A DNA stretch of 64,000 bases, from contig JALWYV010000005.1 of the NCBI GenBank assembly GCA_027003075.1, positions 24,603-88,602 of the forward strand, read 5' to 3'. This DNA comes from Caldifarciminota bacterium. Lineage in GTDB: Bacteria > Hydrothermota > Hydrothermia > LBFQ01. Of this stretch, positions 26,210-33,968 are shown in pieces. The translations under genes and the position numbers were made by a program. The first letter of the stretch is position 1. Every line of letters begins with the position of its first letter. The notes under the pieces were generated by a model. The model had not been told where the DNA came from, did not search any database, and saw nothing but the letters and a program-made list of their open reading frames with translations.

Positions 26210-27349
26210 TTAACCTTGCCCTCTGGCCAGTTCCACGGCCATACGCGCCCCTTCGGACATGGTCTCAGCCGTCTTCAGGGGCAGGCCGGATTCGGCCAGC
26301 ATCTTACGGCCTATCTCCTCGTTCGTACCCGTCAACCTAACCACCACAGGCACCCTCACGTCCATGGTCTTAAAGGCCTCTATCAGGCCGGCGGCTATGT
26401 CGTCGCACCGGGTTATGCCACCGAAGATATTTATGAAGACCACCTTCACGTTGGGGTCCCTCAGGATTATGTCCATGGCCTTCTTGACCTTCTCCGGGTT
26501 AGAGGACCCCCCCACGTCAAGGAAGTTAGCCGGCTCACCCCCCCAGTACTTTATAACGTCCATGGTGGCCATGGCCAGACCGGCCCCGTTCACCATACAA
26601 CCTATATCGCCGTCCAGTTTTACGAAGGAGAGACCGGCCTCCTTGGCCTCCTCCTCTTCGGGATTAACGTAATCCATGTCTTTGTACTGAAGGAGGTCAG
26701 GATGGCGGAACAGGGCGTTATCGTCTAATATTATCTTGGCATCCACGGCCACGAGATCGTTAGCAGGCGTAACGACGAGGGGGTTTATCTCGGCAAGCTG
26801 GGCATCGGTGGCGAAGTAGACTTCGGAAAGTTTCTGGTATATACCCGCGGCCTTCAGGGCGAGTTTGTTATCCTCAAAGACCTGAAAGGCCAGTTCCCTC
26901 GCCTCGTAGGGCTTCAGGGGTTCGGTTATGTGCTTCTTAACTATGGCCTCAGGCTTCGTCCTCGCTATCTCCTCTATGTCAACCCCACCCTCCTTTGAGG
27001 TTATAAACACGGCCTTAGAGGTACGCCTGTCAAGGGTTACGCTCACGTAGTACTCCTTTGCTATGTCAACGGCCTCGGTTATAAGGATCTTCTTGACCTT
27101 TATGCCCTTTATGGTCAGGTTGAGAATCTCCTCGGCTTTTTTAACGGCCTCATCGTAATCCTTCGCGAGTTTCACCCCTCCGGCCTTACCGCGGCCCCCT
27201 ACGGGGACCTGCGCTTTTATGACCACGGGGTACTTCATCCCCTTGAGTATATCCTTCGCCTCCTCCACCGTACGGGCGAGCTTGCCAGTCTGGGTAGGTA
27301 TGCCGAACTTCTTAAAGACTTCTTTGGATGCCCACTCAAGCAACTTCAT
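26210..27349 (-). CDS. sucC: Succinyl-CoA ligase (ADP-forming) beta subunit
   Basis: 379 residues. ATP-grasp domain with GRGKAGGVKLA, EINPLVV, and ligase domain with FLDVGGSSNPEKV, FINIFGGITRCDDIA and VVVRLTGTNEEIGRKML. It forms succinyl-CoA (or the reverse) in the TCA cycle. The frame is open to 27532, but the ATG at 27349 starts the homology (MKLLEWASKEVFKKFGI) and lies 8 nt after TAAAAT. sucD, usually adjacent, is not in the window. Confidence 0.92.
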   Translation of the reverse strand: MKLLEWASKEVFKKFGIPTQTGKLARTVEEAKDILKGMKYPVVIKAQVPVGGRGKAGGVKLAKDYDEAVKKAEEILNLTIKGIKVKKILITEAVDIAKEYYVSVTLDRRTSKAVFITSKEGGVDIEEIARTKPEAIVKKHITEPLKPYEARELAFQVFEDNKLALKAAGIYQKLSEVYFATDAQLAEINPLVVTPANDLVAVDAKIILDDNALFRHPDLLQYKDMDYVNPEEEEAKEAGLSFVKLDGDIGCMVNGAGLAMATMDVIKYWGGEPANFLDVGGSSNPEKVKKAMDIILRDPNVKVVFINIFGGITRCDDIAAGLIEAFKTMDVRVPVVVRLTGTNEEIGRKMLAESGLPLKTAETMSEGARMAVELARGQG

Positions 27350-27357
27350 AGGCGGGT

Positions 27358-27363
27358 ATTTTA
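27358..27363 (-). promoter_or_regulatory. -10 box fixing the sucC start
   Basis: TAAAAT on the minus strand is 8 nt before the sucC ATG at 27349. It makes the longer open frame up to 27532 unlikely to be translated. Confidence 0.65.
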
Positions 27364-27516
27364 CTGGTGCAGGCGAGGTTGTTCCCGTAATAGCGTTGTG
27401 AATTTTCCCAAACACTTTTCTACGTACGCTCTCCTCCCCGATGAAAGGATCCGGCTGGGGAACGTTCAGTTTTAACCTATCGTAATACTGAGTTATAACA
27501 TCGGACTTATCTCTCG

Positions 27517-27522
27517 TATAAT
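27517..27522 (+). promoter_or_regulatory. -10 box of a leaderless murC transcript
   Basis: TATAAT, preceded by CTCG, lies 9 nt before the murC ATG at 27532, with no Shine-Dalgarno. Confidence 0.65.
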
Positions 27523-27531
27523 CTCCCGACA

Positions 27532-28893
27532 ATGATCCTGCTTCCCCGCACCCGTTTCAACCGTATCCACATGGTGGGTATAGGGGGATCCGGCATGAGC
27601 GGAATCGCAGAGATCCTCCACCGCCTCGGTTTTTCGGTTCAGGGGTCCGACATAAGCCGTAAGGAGACGACGGAGAGGCTTGAGAAACTCGGAATTAAGG
27701 TCTTCTACGGTCACAGGTACGAGAACGTGAAGGGTGCGGATCTGGTGGTTTACTCCTCCGCCATACCGCCCGACAACCCCGAGCTTCAGGCGGCCAGAGA
27801 GATGGGTATACCGGTCGTCCAGAGGGCGGAGATGCTGGCCGAACTGATGAGGGTCAAGTTCTCCATAGCCGTATCCGGCGCCCACGGTAAGAGTACCACA
27901 ACCTCCATGGTGGGCCACGCCTTAAAGGCCCTGAACACCAACCCCACCGTGATAGTGGGGGGAATACTGCGGGAGGTCAGTACGGGTGGGATGTACGGCA
28001 GCGGGGACTACCTCGTGGCCGAAGCCGACGAGTCCGACAGATCTTTTCTGAAGCTCCTGCCCACCATAGCCGTCATAACGAACATAGACCGGGAGCATAT
28101 AGACACCTACGGAAGCATGGCCAACCTGAAACTGGCCTTCATAGACTTCGCCAACCGGGTACCCTTCTACGGGGCGGTCCTGGCCTGCGGGGACGACGAG
28201 AACACCCGGCATATCCTCCCCTTCGTGGAAAGGAGGGTATTTACGTACGGCCTCGGCAGGGACAACTTCTTTCGGGCCGAAAATCTCAGGGAGGAGGGCC
28301 TGGGGAGCGAGTACGACCTCTTAGTCAACGGCCAGAGAGTAGCCCGTGTGAGGTTAAACGTACCGGGCGTATTCAACGTCAGGAACTCCCTCGCGGCTCT
28401 GGGGGTGGCGTGGGAACTGGGACTTAACCTGAAGGATGCAGCAGAGAGCCTTGCCACGTTCAGGGGCGTGGGCAGGAGGTTTGAGATCAAGGGGAAGGTA
28501 AACGGGGCAACCGTTATAGACGACTACGGTCACCATCCCACGGAGATATCCGCCGTCCTTGACGTGGCCAGAAGGCTCGGAAGGGTGATAGTCGTTTTCC
28601 AGCCCCACAGGTACACCCGTACCAGGGACCTCTACAAGCAGTTCGCCGAAGTCCTTACGAAGGCGGATTACGTGATTCTACTTCCGGTATATCCTGCGGG
28701 AGAGAAGGAGATACCCGGTGTAAGTTCCGGACTGATATACGGAAGGATGAGGGACATGGGCTATGAGAACGTTGAGATGGTTGGAAGCCTTGAGGAGGCG
28801 GCCGGGAGGGTGAAGGCCGTAGTTAGAGAGGGGGACGTAGTACTCCTTCAGGGAGCGGGGAACGTTTATAAGGTGTGGGATCTCCTCGTATAG
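27532..28893 (+). CDS. murC: UDP-N-acetylmuramate--L-alanine ligase
   Basis: 453 residues, full length. N-terminal Rossmann part with HMVGIGGSGMSGIAEIL, ATP loop SGAHGKSTTT (115-124), central domain with EADESDRSF and NIDREHIDTYG, and C-terminal domain with DDYGHHPTEI and FQPHRYTRT. It adds L-Ala to UDP-MurNAc in the cytoplasm. It stands outside a mur/fts cluster here. The ATG is 9 nt after TATAAT. Confidence 0.95.
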   Translation: MILLPRTRFNRIHMVGIGGSGMSGIAEILHRLGFSVQGSDISRKETTERLEKLGIKVFYGHRYENVKGADLVVYSSAIPPDNPELQAAREMGIPVVQRAEMLAELMRVKFSIAVSGAHGKSTTTSMVGHALKALNTNPTVIVGGILREVSTGGMYGSGDYLVAEADESDRSFLKLLPTIAVITNIDREHIDTYGSMANLKLAFIDFANRVPFYGAVLACGDDENTRHILPFVERRVFTYGLGRDNFFRAENLREEGLGSEYDLLVNGQRVARVRLNVPGVFNVRNSLAALGVAWELGLNLKDAAESLATFRGVGRRFEIKGKVNGATVIDDYGHHPTEISAVLDVARRLGRVIVVFQPHRYTRTRDLYKQFAEVLTKADYVILLPVYPAGEKEIPGVSSGLIYGRMRDMGYENVEMVGSLEEAAGRVKAVVREGDVVLLQGAGNVYKVWDLLV

Positions 28894-28936
28894 ATCGGAC
28901 CAACCATCAGGATAACGGGCTTATAATCCTTAAGTC

Positions 28937-29290
28937 ATGCAGATAGACGTTCAGCGACTCAGGAATTCTATAAAAGGTACGGGATGGGCAAAGTTCCTGG
29001 CCATCGTATACTACGTTCTGGGTGCCATTTACATCCTCGGATGCGTTACTATACCTCTGGGAATCTTCATGTTCATAATCGGCATAAAGACCTGGAACGC
29101 GGCCAGCGACCTTGAAAGACTTAAATATACTGACGATCCGGAGAGACTCTATTCCGCCCTTGATAACATCGGCTCCATGTTCGTGTGGTCCGGCATATTC
29201 ATTGTCGTCACTCTGGTGCTTTACGCCATACTCCTCGTGGTTTACATCGCCTTCCTCTCATCCATGATGTCCACGATGTACACCCTTTAA
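28937..29290 (+). CDS. Small membrane protein, DUF5362-like
   Basis: 117 residues with two hydrophobic pairs (about 22-50 and 80-112). AKFLAIVYYVLGAIYILG, the IGIKTWNAAS segment and a short soluble loop resemble DUF5362-type proteins of unknown function. The ATG is 9 nt after TATAAT (28922-28927). Its 3' end overlaps the convergent gene at 29287 by 4 nt. Confidence 0.6.
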   Translation: MQIDVQRLRNSIKGTGWAKFLAIVYYVLGAIYILGCVTIPLGIFMFIIGIKTWNAASDLERLKYTDDPERLYSALDNIGSMFVWSGIFIVVTLVLYAILLVVYIAFLSSMMSTMYTL

Positions 29291-29985
29291 AAGCCCCGTA
29301 CCCGCAGCGAAACGTAGGGGACGCCCTCGGCGTCCCTTATTATGCCCGTCCTCTCGTAGGGCCGGTAGCCCAGGGCTACCGTGAAGTCCCCCTTCTCGTT
29401 CCGAAACTCCAGACCGCCTTCAAGTGATAGGCTCGCATAAACCTTACGGTAATTTCTGCTCAAAGCCACAAAGGTTCTGACGTCCAAAAAGAGGCCCACG
29501 CTGTCCCTGAGGGGTTTCCTGAACCTCTTAAAGGCCTTTACGTCTGTTCCCCAGTCCGTACCTTGAGATAGGAACTTGTACCTCTCATCGTAGATGTACT
29601 GGGCTGCGGATATCTCCAGATCTCTCTCCCTGTACATGAAACGAAAAGCGTTCCAGTAGAGGGGCAGGGTATCAAGCTTGTCTATGTAATGCAGGCAGGG
29701 ATGCTCTATCAGGAGGTAGAACGTTCCTCTGTCGGTCTCTTTGAACGCCCCAAACCAGACGTAGTAGTCAGCGTATATGGGGTCCAGCTGTATGGGACCC
29801 ACGTCGTACCCCAGCCACACGATAAAATCCCCCCCAACTACGGGGCCGTAATCCCTCCACCTGAAGAGTTTTATATAACCTCCTATATCTCCCACTGCGC
29901 TCTTATCCCTGTACTTGTAGGAGAACTTTGAGAAAGATGCCCACGATTCGTGCCGCATGTAAACGAAGGATAGGATAAACAGCAT
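29287..29985 (-). CDS. Exported or outer-membrane protein, unknown
   Basis: 232 residues. A short hydrophobic N-terminus (MLFILSFVYM) is followed by a strongly aromatic, beta-rich chain (YIKLFRWRDYGPVV; VWLGYDVGPIQLD; FTVALGYRPYERTG). Composition fits an outer-membrane or periplasmic beta protein. I recognise no family. TACAAT on the minus strand lies 6 nt before the ATG. Confidence 0.55.
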   Translation of the reverse strand: MLFILSFVYMRHESWASFSKFSYKYRDKSAVGDIGGYIKLFRWRDYGPVVGGDFIVWLGYDVGPIQLDPIYADYYVWFGAFKETDRGTFYLLIEHPCLHYIDKLDTLPLYWNAFRFMYRERDLEISAAQYIYDERYKFLSQGTDWGTDVKAFKRFRKPLRDSVGLFLDVRTFVALSRNYRKVYASLSLEGGLEFRNEKGDFTVALGYRPYERTGIIRDAEGVPYVSLRVRGF

Positions 29986-30122
29986 GCGGGTATTGTACCG
30001 ACGACCTCTTTACCGACTTCAGAAAATCTCCATCTTACGGTCGGCACCCAACGGGGAGGTTCATCGTCGTTCCAGCAGAACGATCCGAACAGAAGGCGCT
30101 TCAATATCTACCGTTCCTCCAC

Positions 30123-30151
30123 TTGACATACGGGTGAACTGTGGCCATTAT
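30123..30151 (+). promoter_or_regulatory. Sigma-70-type promoter of hsp20
   Basis: TTGACA (30123-30128) and CATTAT (30146-30151) are 17 nt apart. They would give a leader of about 45 nt before the hsp20 ATG, in contrast to the leaderless units elsewhere. No CIRCE element is seen. Confidence 0.5.
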
Positions 30152-30201
30152 TCTACACCGCATCAAGTTAACATAAGTTAAACACAAAAAGGAGGTGAAC
30201 C

Positions 30202-30636
30202 ATGGCAAGGCTCGTAAGGTTTGATCCCTTCAGGGAGCTTGAGGCGCTTCGCAGGGAGATGGAAAGGGTCTTTGACACCTTTCTGGCCGAGAGGGGGCTG
30301 GAAGGGGAGTTCGTCTGGACCCCGCCCCTTGAGGTCAAGGAGACCGACGACCGCTACATCGTCCGCATGGACATACCCGGCGTGAACAAGGAGGACATCA
30401 AGATAGAGGTCACGGACAACACCCTCATCGTGTCCGGCGAGAGGAAGGAGGAAAAGGAGGAGAAGGAGGCCAGCTACTACCGCCGGGAGATCGCCTACGG
30501 TTCCTTCTACCGCGCCATACAGCTCCCCTCCGACATAGACCCTGAGAAGATAAACGCAAAGTACGAGAACGGCGTTCTCGTGATAGAGATACCCAAGAGC
30601 GAAAAGGCCCGAAAGAGGGAGATCAAGGTACAGTAA
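30202..30636 (+). CDS. hsp20: Small heat-shock protein (Hsp20/alpha-crystallin)
   Basis: 144 residues. The N-terminal segment RFDPFRELEALRREMERVFD is followed by the alpha-crystallin domain (about 38-135) with PPLEVKETDDRYIVRMDIPG, TLIVSGERKEEKEE, the FYRAIQLPSDID block and NGVLVIEIPK. A charged tail ends it. It is an ATP-independent holdase. An AAAAAGGAGGTG Shine-Dalgarno precedes the ATG and a perfect terminator follows, so it is a single-gene transcript. Confidence 0.95.
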   Translation: MARLVRFDPFRELEALRREMERVFDTFLAERGLEGEFVWTPPLEVKETDDRYIVRMDIPGVNKEDIKIEVTDNTLIVSGERKEEKEEKEASYYRREIAYGSFYRAIQLPSDIDPEKINAKYENGVLVIEIPKSEKARKREIKVQ

Positions 30637-30644
30637 AAGTCAGT

Positions 30645-30671
30645 GGGGCGGCTTGACCGCCCCGTTTTTTT
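30645..30671 (+). terminator. Rho-independent terminator of hsp20
   Basis: Stem GGGGCGG / CCGCCCC with loop CTTGA, followed by G and seven T. Confidence 0.92.
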
Positions 30672-30699
30672 ATGAGCGGGGTTAGAATCCCCTCCTTAT

Positions 30700-31218
30700 A
30701 TGTTTGGGAACGTCATGTACGCTTTTTCACCGGAGAACCTGAAGATATCTCTCCTCCTGTTTTTTTACTCCGTGTTCCTCGGAATCCTTGACCTTATAAC
30801 CAAGGCCTGGGCTTACTCGTCCCTCAAACTGCACACTCCCGTGGAGGTGTTCGGTGACTTCTTCCGTTTTACCCTCGTCATAAACTACAACACGGCCTTC
30901 GGCCTGTCCTTCGGTGAGAACTTCCCCTACGCCCTGATGGCGACCGTACTGGCCGTAGCCCTGTTCGTCGTCATGGTTCTGGAGAGGAGAAAGGTGTACA
31001 AGTTCCTTTACGCTACCATCCTCGGAGGTGCGATCGGCAACATAGTGGACAGAATATTGCGGGGCGGTGTGGTGGACTTTGTGGACGTCGGTGTTGGCGG
31101 ATTCAGATGGTACACGTTCAATCTGGCGGACGTCTGGGTGACCATAGGACTTGCGGGACTGATGATCCTTCTGATCGTAAACGAGATTCCATCCCGCAGG
31201 GAGAAGTCTCAGTCGTAA
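30700..31218 (+). CDS. lspA: Lipoprotein signal peptidase (SPase II)
   Basis: 172 residues with four hydrophobic segments. The conserved D-x-x-T-K is present as DLITKAW; NYNTAFGLSFG stands in for the usual N-x-G-A-A-F; catalytic aspartates are D117 in GAIGNIVDR and D144 in FNLADVW. It cleaves prolipoproteins such as those at 6092 and 13531. TAGAAT (30683-30688) is 11 nt before the ATG; a second in-frame ATG lies at 30715. Its TAA is part of the -10 box of purF. Confidence 0.9.
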   Translation: MFGNVMYAFSPENLKISLLLFFYSVFLGILDLITKAWAYSSLKLHTPVEVFGDFFRFTLVINYNTAFGLSFGENFPYALMATVLAVALFVVMVLERRKVYKFLYATILGGAIGNIVDRILRGGVVDFVDVGVGGFRWYTFNLADVWVTIGLAGLMILLIVNEIPSRREKSQS

Positions 31219-31221
31219 AAT
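31216..31221 (+). promoter_or_regulatory. -10 box of purF containing the lspA stop codon
   Basis: TAAAAT, preceded by GTCG, lies 11 nt before the purF ATG. Its first three bases are the TAA of lspA. Confidence 0.5.
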
Positions 31222-31232
31222 AGACTCTCAGG

Positions 31233-32570
31233 ATGTGCGGAATCGTCGGTGTAAGGAGTAAAAGGGGCGTTCACCTCAGTCGTTTGATAACCGTCCTTCA
31301 GGGTCTACAACACAGGGGGCAGGAGGCGAGCGGTTTTGTGGGGATAACCGTGGACGGCAGGGAGGTGGGGTTTAAGGATCTCGGCCTGGTATCGGACGTC
31401 TTCCGGCGCTACGGCCACGACCCCATCCTCAGAGTCGCAATAGCCCATACCCGGTACTCAACGCACGGCGAAACCTACAGACCGGAAAACGTTCAGCCCT
31501 TCGTGGGGTTCATAGACGGCAGGATGATAGCCCTCGTCCACAACGGCAACCTGACCAACTACATGGACCTGCGCAGAGAACTTGAGAGGGAGGGGGTAAT
31601 ATTCCGTTCCACGTCCGATTCCGAGGCCATACTCCTACTTTACGCCAAGGAAACTGGAGAACCGGACGAGAGGTTGAAGAAGCTCTCCGAACGTCTTGAA
31701 GGGGCCTGGACCGTCCTGATGATAGACGGGGACAGGATCGTGGCCTTCAGGGACCCTTACGGTTTCCGGCCCCTGTGGATGGGGAGGGAGGGAGAGGACG
31801 TGTGGTTCGCCTCCGAGGACTCCGCCCTCCGCTCTGCCGACATAGAGGTGGTTGAGGAAGTGGGTATAGGCAAAGGGTACGTGGTGGGCGAAGGTTTAAA
31901 GCCCTTTACCGTAGGGAAAAAGCTATCCCTTCCATGTTCGTTTGAGCTGGTTTACTTTGCCCGTCCCGACAGCAACATCTTCGGCAGATCGGTTTACGAG
32001 TGGAGGCTACGGGCGGGTGAGATACTCGCTAAGGTGGACGAGGTGGAGGCGGACGTCGTGGTCCCCGTTCCAGATTCCGGGACGATATACGCCATAGGGT
32101 ACTCGGGGGTGTCGGGAGTACCCTTCCAGATGGGGCTGATAAGGAGCCACTACGTGGGGAGGAGCTTCATACAGCCCAGTCAGGACATGAGAAGGAGGAC
32201 GGTACGGTCCAAACTCTTCCCGGTCCCCTTCGTACTTAAAGGCCGACGCGTGGTTTTAGTGGACGACTCCCTCGTCAGGGGAACCACCATGAGGGAGATA
32301 GTCAGGATGGTCAGGGAGGCCGGAGCAAAGGAGGTGCACGTCCGTATAGGTTCTCCTCCAGTGATCTCCCCCTGTTATTTCGGAATAGATACGCCAACGA
32401 AGGAGGAGCTGGCGGCGGCCCGGATGAGCCTTGAGGAGATAGGCAGGTTCATAGAGGCGGACAGTATCCTTTACCTGCCGTTAGATGAGTACAAAAGGGA
32501 CATGGAGAACTTCTGCGTTTCCTGTTTCACGGGGAGGTACCCAGTCAGGGTACCGGATCTCCAGCCTTAA
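31233..32570 (+). CDS. purF: Amidophosphoribosyltransferase
   Basis: 445 residues. The N-terminal glutaminase has Cys2 as nucleophile (MCGIVGV), HTRYSTHG and NGNLTN. The phosphoribosyltransferase domain has the PRPP motif VVLVDDSLVRGTT. Four cysteines placed as in the Fe-S-containing Bacillus type (LPCSFELVYFARPDS, ISPCYFG, FCVSCF) suggest a structural 4Fe-4S cluster. First committed step of purine synthesis. MCG is conserved, so the start is certain. Its TAA lies within the -10 box of sodC. Confidence 0.95.
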   Translation: MCGIVGVRSKRGVHLSRLITVLQGLQHRGQEASGFVGITVDGREVGFKDLGLVSDVFRRYGHDPILRVAIAHTRYSTHGETYRPENVQPFVGFIDGRMIALVHNGNLTNYMDLRRELEREGVIFRSTSDSEAILLLYAKETGEPDERLKKLSERLEGAWTVLMIDGDRIVAFRDPYGFRPLWMGREGEDVWFASEDSALRSADIEVVEEVGIGKGYVVGEGLKPFTVGKKLSLPCSFELVYFARPDSNIFGRSVYEWRLRAGEILAKVDEVEADVVVPVPDSGTIYAIGYSGVSGVPFQMGLIRSHYVGRSFIQPSQDMRRRTVRSKLFPVPFVLKGRRVVLVDDSLVRGTTMREIVRMVREAGAKEVHVRIGSPPVISPCYFGIDTPTKEELAAARMSLEEIGRFIEADSILYLPLDEYKRDMENFCVSCFTGRYPVRVPDLQP

Positions 32571-32573
32571 AAT
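32568..32573 (+). promoter_or_regulatory. -10 box of sodC containing the purF stop codon
   Basis: TAAAAT lies 8 nt before the sodC ATG at 32582. Its first three bases are the purF TAA. Confidence 0.65.
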
Positions 32574-32581
32574 TCCCTGCT

Positions 32582-33106
32582 ATGAAGAGGATGATACCCC
32601 TTCTTGTGGGAGTACTTTTCTTTGTCGGAGCGACCGGCGACAAGCCCTTATTCAAGGCCAAAGCCTCAGTTTTCGGTTTCAAGGATAAGAAGATAAAGGG
32701 TGAGGTCTTTTTCTACCAGTACCCAGATATGAGCGTCCACGTCTTTGGCAAGATAACCGGCCTTCCCAGGAACCGCACCTTCGCCATACACGTACACCAG
32801 TTCGGGGATTGCTCCTCACCCAAGGCCTCCGGTGGTCACTTTGATCCCTACCACAGTGGTAAACACGGCCACCCCAACGATCCTATAGGCACACACCACT
32901 CAGGAGATATGCCCAACATAAAGAGCAACGGTAAGGGGGAAGCCCTGATAGATTTCCGTACTAAGGCCTTTACCGTGATACCCTCTCCCTATTCCGTACT
33001 CGGAAGGGCGGTTATAATCCACGCCGGTCCGGACGATTACAAGTCCCAGCCCGCAGGGAACGCCGGTTCCCGTATAGCCTGCGGAGTTATAGGTGTGGTG
33101 AAGTAG
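32582..33106 (+). CDS. sodC: Cu/Zn superoxide dismutase, exported
   Basis: 174 residues. A hydrophobic signal (MIPLLVGVLFFVGA) is followed by the SodC fold. Copper ligands H70 and H72 (FAIHVHQFGDC), bridging H86 in GGHFDPY, copper ligand H147 (VIIHAGPDD), Zn-site residues in HGHPNDPIGTHHSGD, and the C77-C167 disulfide pair (GNAGSRIACGVIG). It removes superoxide in the periplasm and fits an oxygen-using lifestyle. Leaderless-type start. Confidence 0.93.
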   Translation: MKRMIPLLVGVLFFVGATGDKPLFKAKASVFGFKDKKIKGEVFFYQYPDMSVHVFGKITGLPRNRTFAIHVHQFGDCSSPKASGGHFDPYHSGKHGHPNDPIGTHHSGDMPNIKSNGKGEALIDFRTKAFTVIPSPYSVLGRAVIIHAGPDDYKSQPAGNAGSRIACGVIGVVK

Positions 33107-33109
33107 GTC

Positions 33110-33547
33110 TCAACGCAGGTTAAAGATTCTCTCTATACGCTGTATTCTGTTTTCGTCGTAGTTCCGGGATAGCACATCCCGGAGCTCCGTCAGTATAACC
33201 TGCAGGACGGTTCCCATCTGTATGGTGCCGAGTTTGACGTGAACGACGAAGGCGAACCTTGAGGCCACGTTGAAAACGACGATCAGGCCGTTGTCCTCCG
33301 TCTCAAATAGGTAATAGGAGCCGAACCTTACTTCCCCACTTTTGAAACTTATGGCCGGATTTTTCCTCATCAGGTTCACGATGCGACCGTGGTATCTCAA
33401 GAACTGCGGTGGGATGTTGTAGGTAAAGTCAAGGATATCTCCCCTTATGACGTCTATTGCGCCCATCCCCAGAATGATGTCCCCGAACTCCTTCTTTAAC
33501 ACATCAAAGGAGGCCCGAAGGGCCCCCTCGATCTCCCTCGGAGCCAT
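33110..33547 (-). CDS. Small protein, paralog of its upstream neighbour, roadblock/LC7-like fold possible
   Basis: 145 residues. The C-terminal block VKLGTIQMGTVLQVILTEL matches VDLAKVQIGIVLNVVIPKV of the gene at 33547-33930, so the two are tandem paralogs. The central part (GSYYLFETEDNGLIVVFNV) and overall length are compatible with a roadblock/LC7-type regulatory fold, but no certain family is recognised. The ATG overlaps the stop of the upstream paralog (TGATG). Its stop is three bases from that of convergent sodC. Confidence 0.6.
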   Translation of the reverse strand: MAPREIEGALRASFDVLKKEFGDIILGMGAIDVIRGDILDFTYNIPPQFLRYHGRIVNLMRKNPAISFKSGEVRFGSYYLFETEDNGLIVVFNVASRFAFVVHVKLGTIQMGTVLQVILTELRDVLSRNYDENRIQRIERIFNLR

Positions 33548-33930
33548 CAGGAGAACACTTTGGAGTTGAATTCCCTGATGACTTTCGGTATAACAACGTT
33601 CAAAACTATACCTATCTGGACCTTCGCAAGGTCCACCAACATCCCCAGAAGGTACTTTTCATGGAGGTCAACCACTATGACCGCCTTATGGTCCTTCAGG
33701 TCTATGAGGAAGTAGCGGTGCATGGGAGGGAATCCGGCCTCCTTAGCGGCCTCGTGTATGAAGTGGTATATCTTTCCAAAGAGGGCGCAGGCCACCGGGT
33801 TGGAGTTGTACCCTATCAGGGGAACGAGATTCTCCTTGTCAAAGATGTCCGACGCCAGAAGACCCGCCCCCATATCCTGCTTGAAGGTCTCAAAGACCTC
33901 CTGAAGTTTCTTAACGTTCAGCTCAGCCAT
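33547..33930 (-). CDS. Small protein, roadblock/LC7-like fold possible
   Basis: 127 residues. Starts AELNVKKLQEVFETFKQDMGAGLLASDIF, then a GYNSNPVACALFGKIYHFI helix and YFLIDLKDHKAVIVVDL strands, like the small MglB/roadblock regulators of GTPases. The C-terminal block is shared with the downstream gene. The pair may form a heterodimer. TACAAT on the minus strand (33939-33944) lies 8 nt before the ATG. Confidence 0.6.
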   Translation of the reverse strand: MAELNVKKLQEVFETFKQDMGAGLLASDIFDKENLVPLIGYNSNPVACALFGKIYHFIHEAAKEAGFPPMHRYFLIDLKDHKAVIVVDLHEKYLLGMLVDLAKVQIGIVLNVVIPKVIREFNSKVFS

Positions 33931-33968
33931 AGCCTTCTATTGTAACGGTGAAGTAATAATTTATAATC

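Noticed and set aside
29986..30201. CIRCE element upstream of hsp20
   Set aside because: No TTAGCACTC-N9-GAGTGCTAA match is seen. The groES promoter lies outside the window and cannot be judged.
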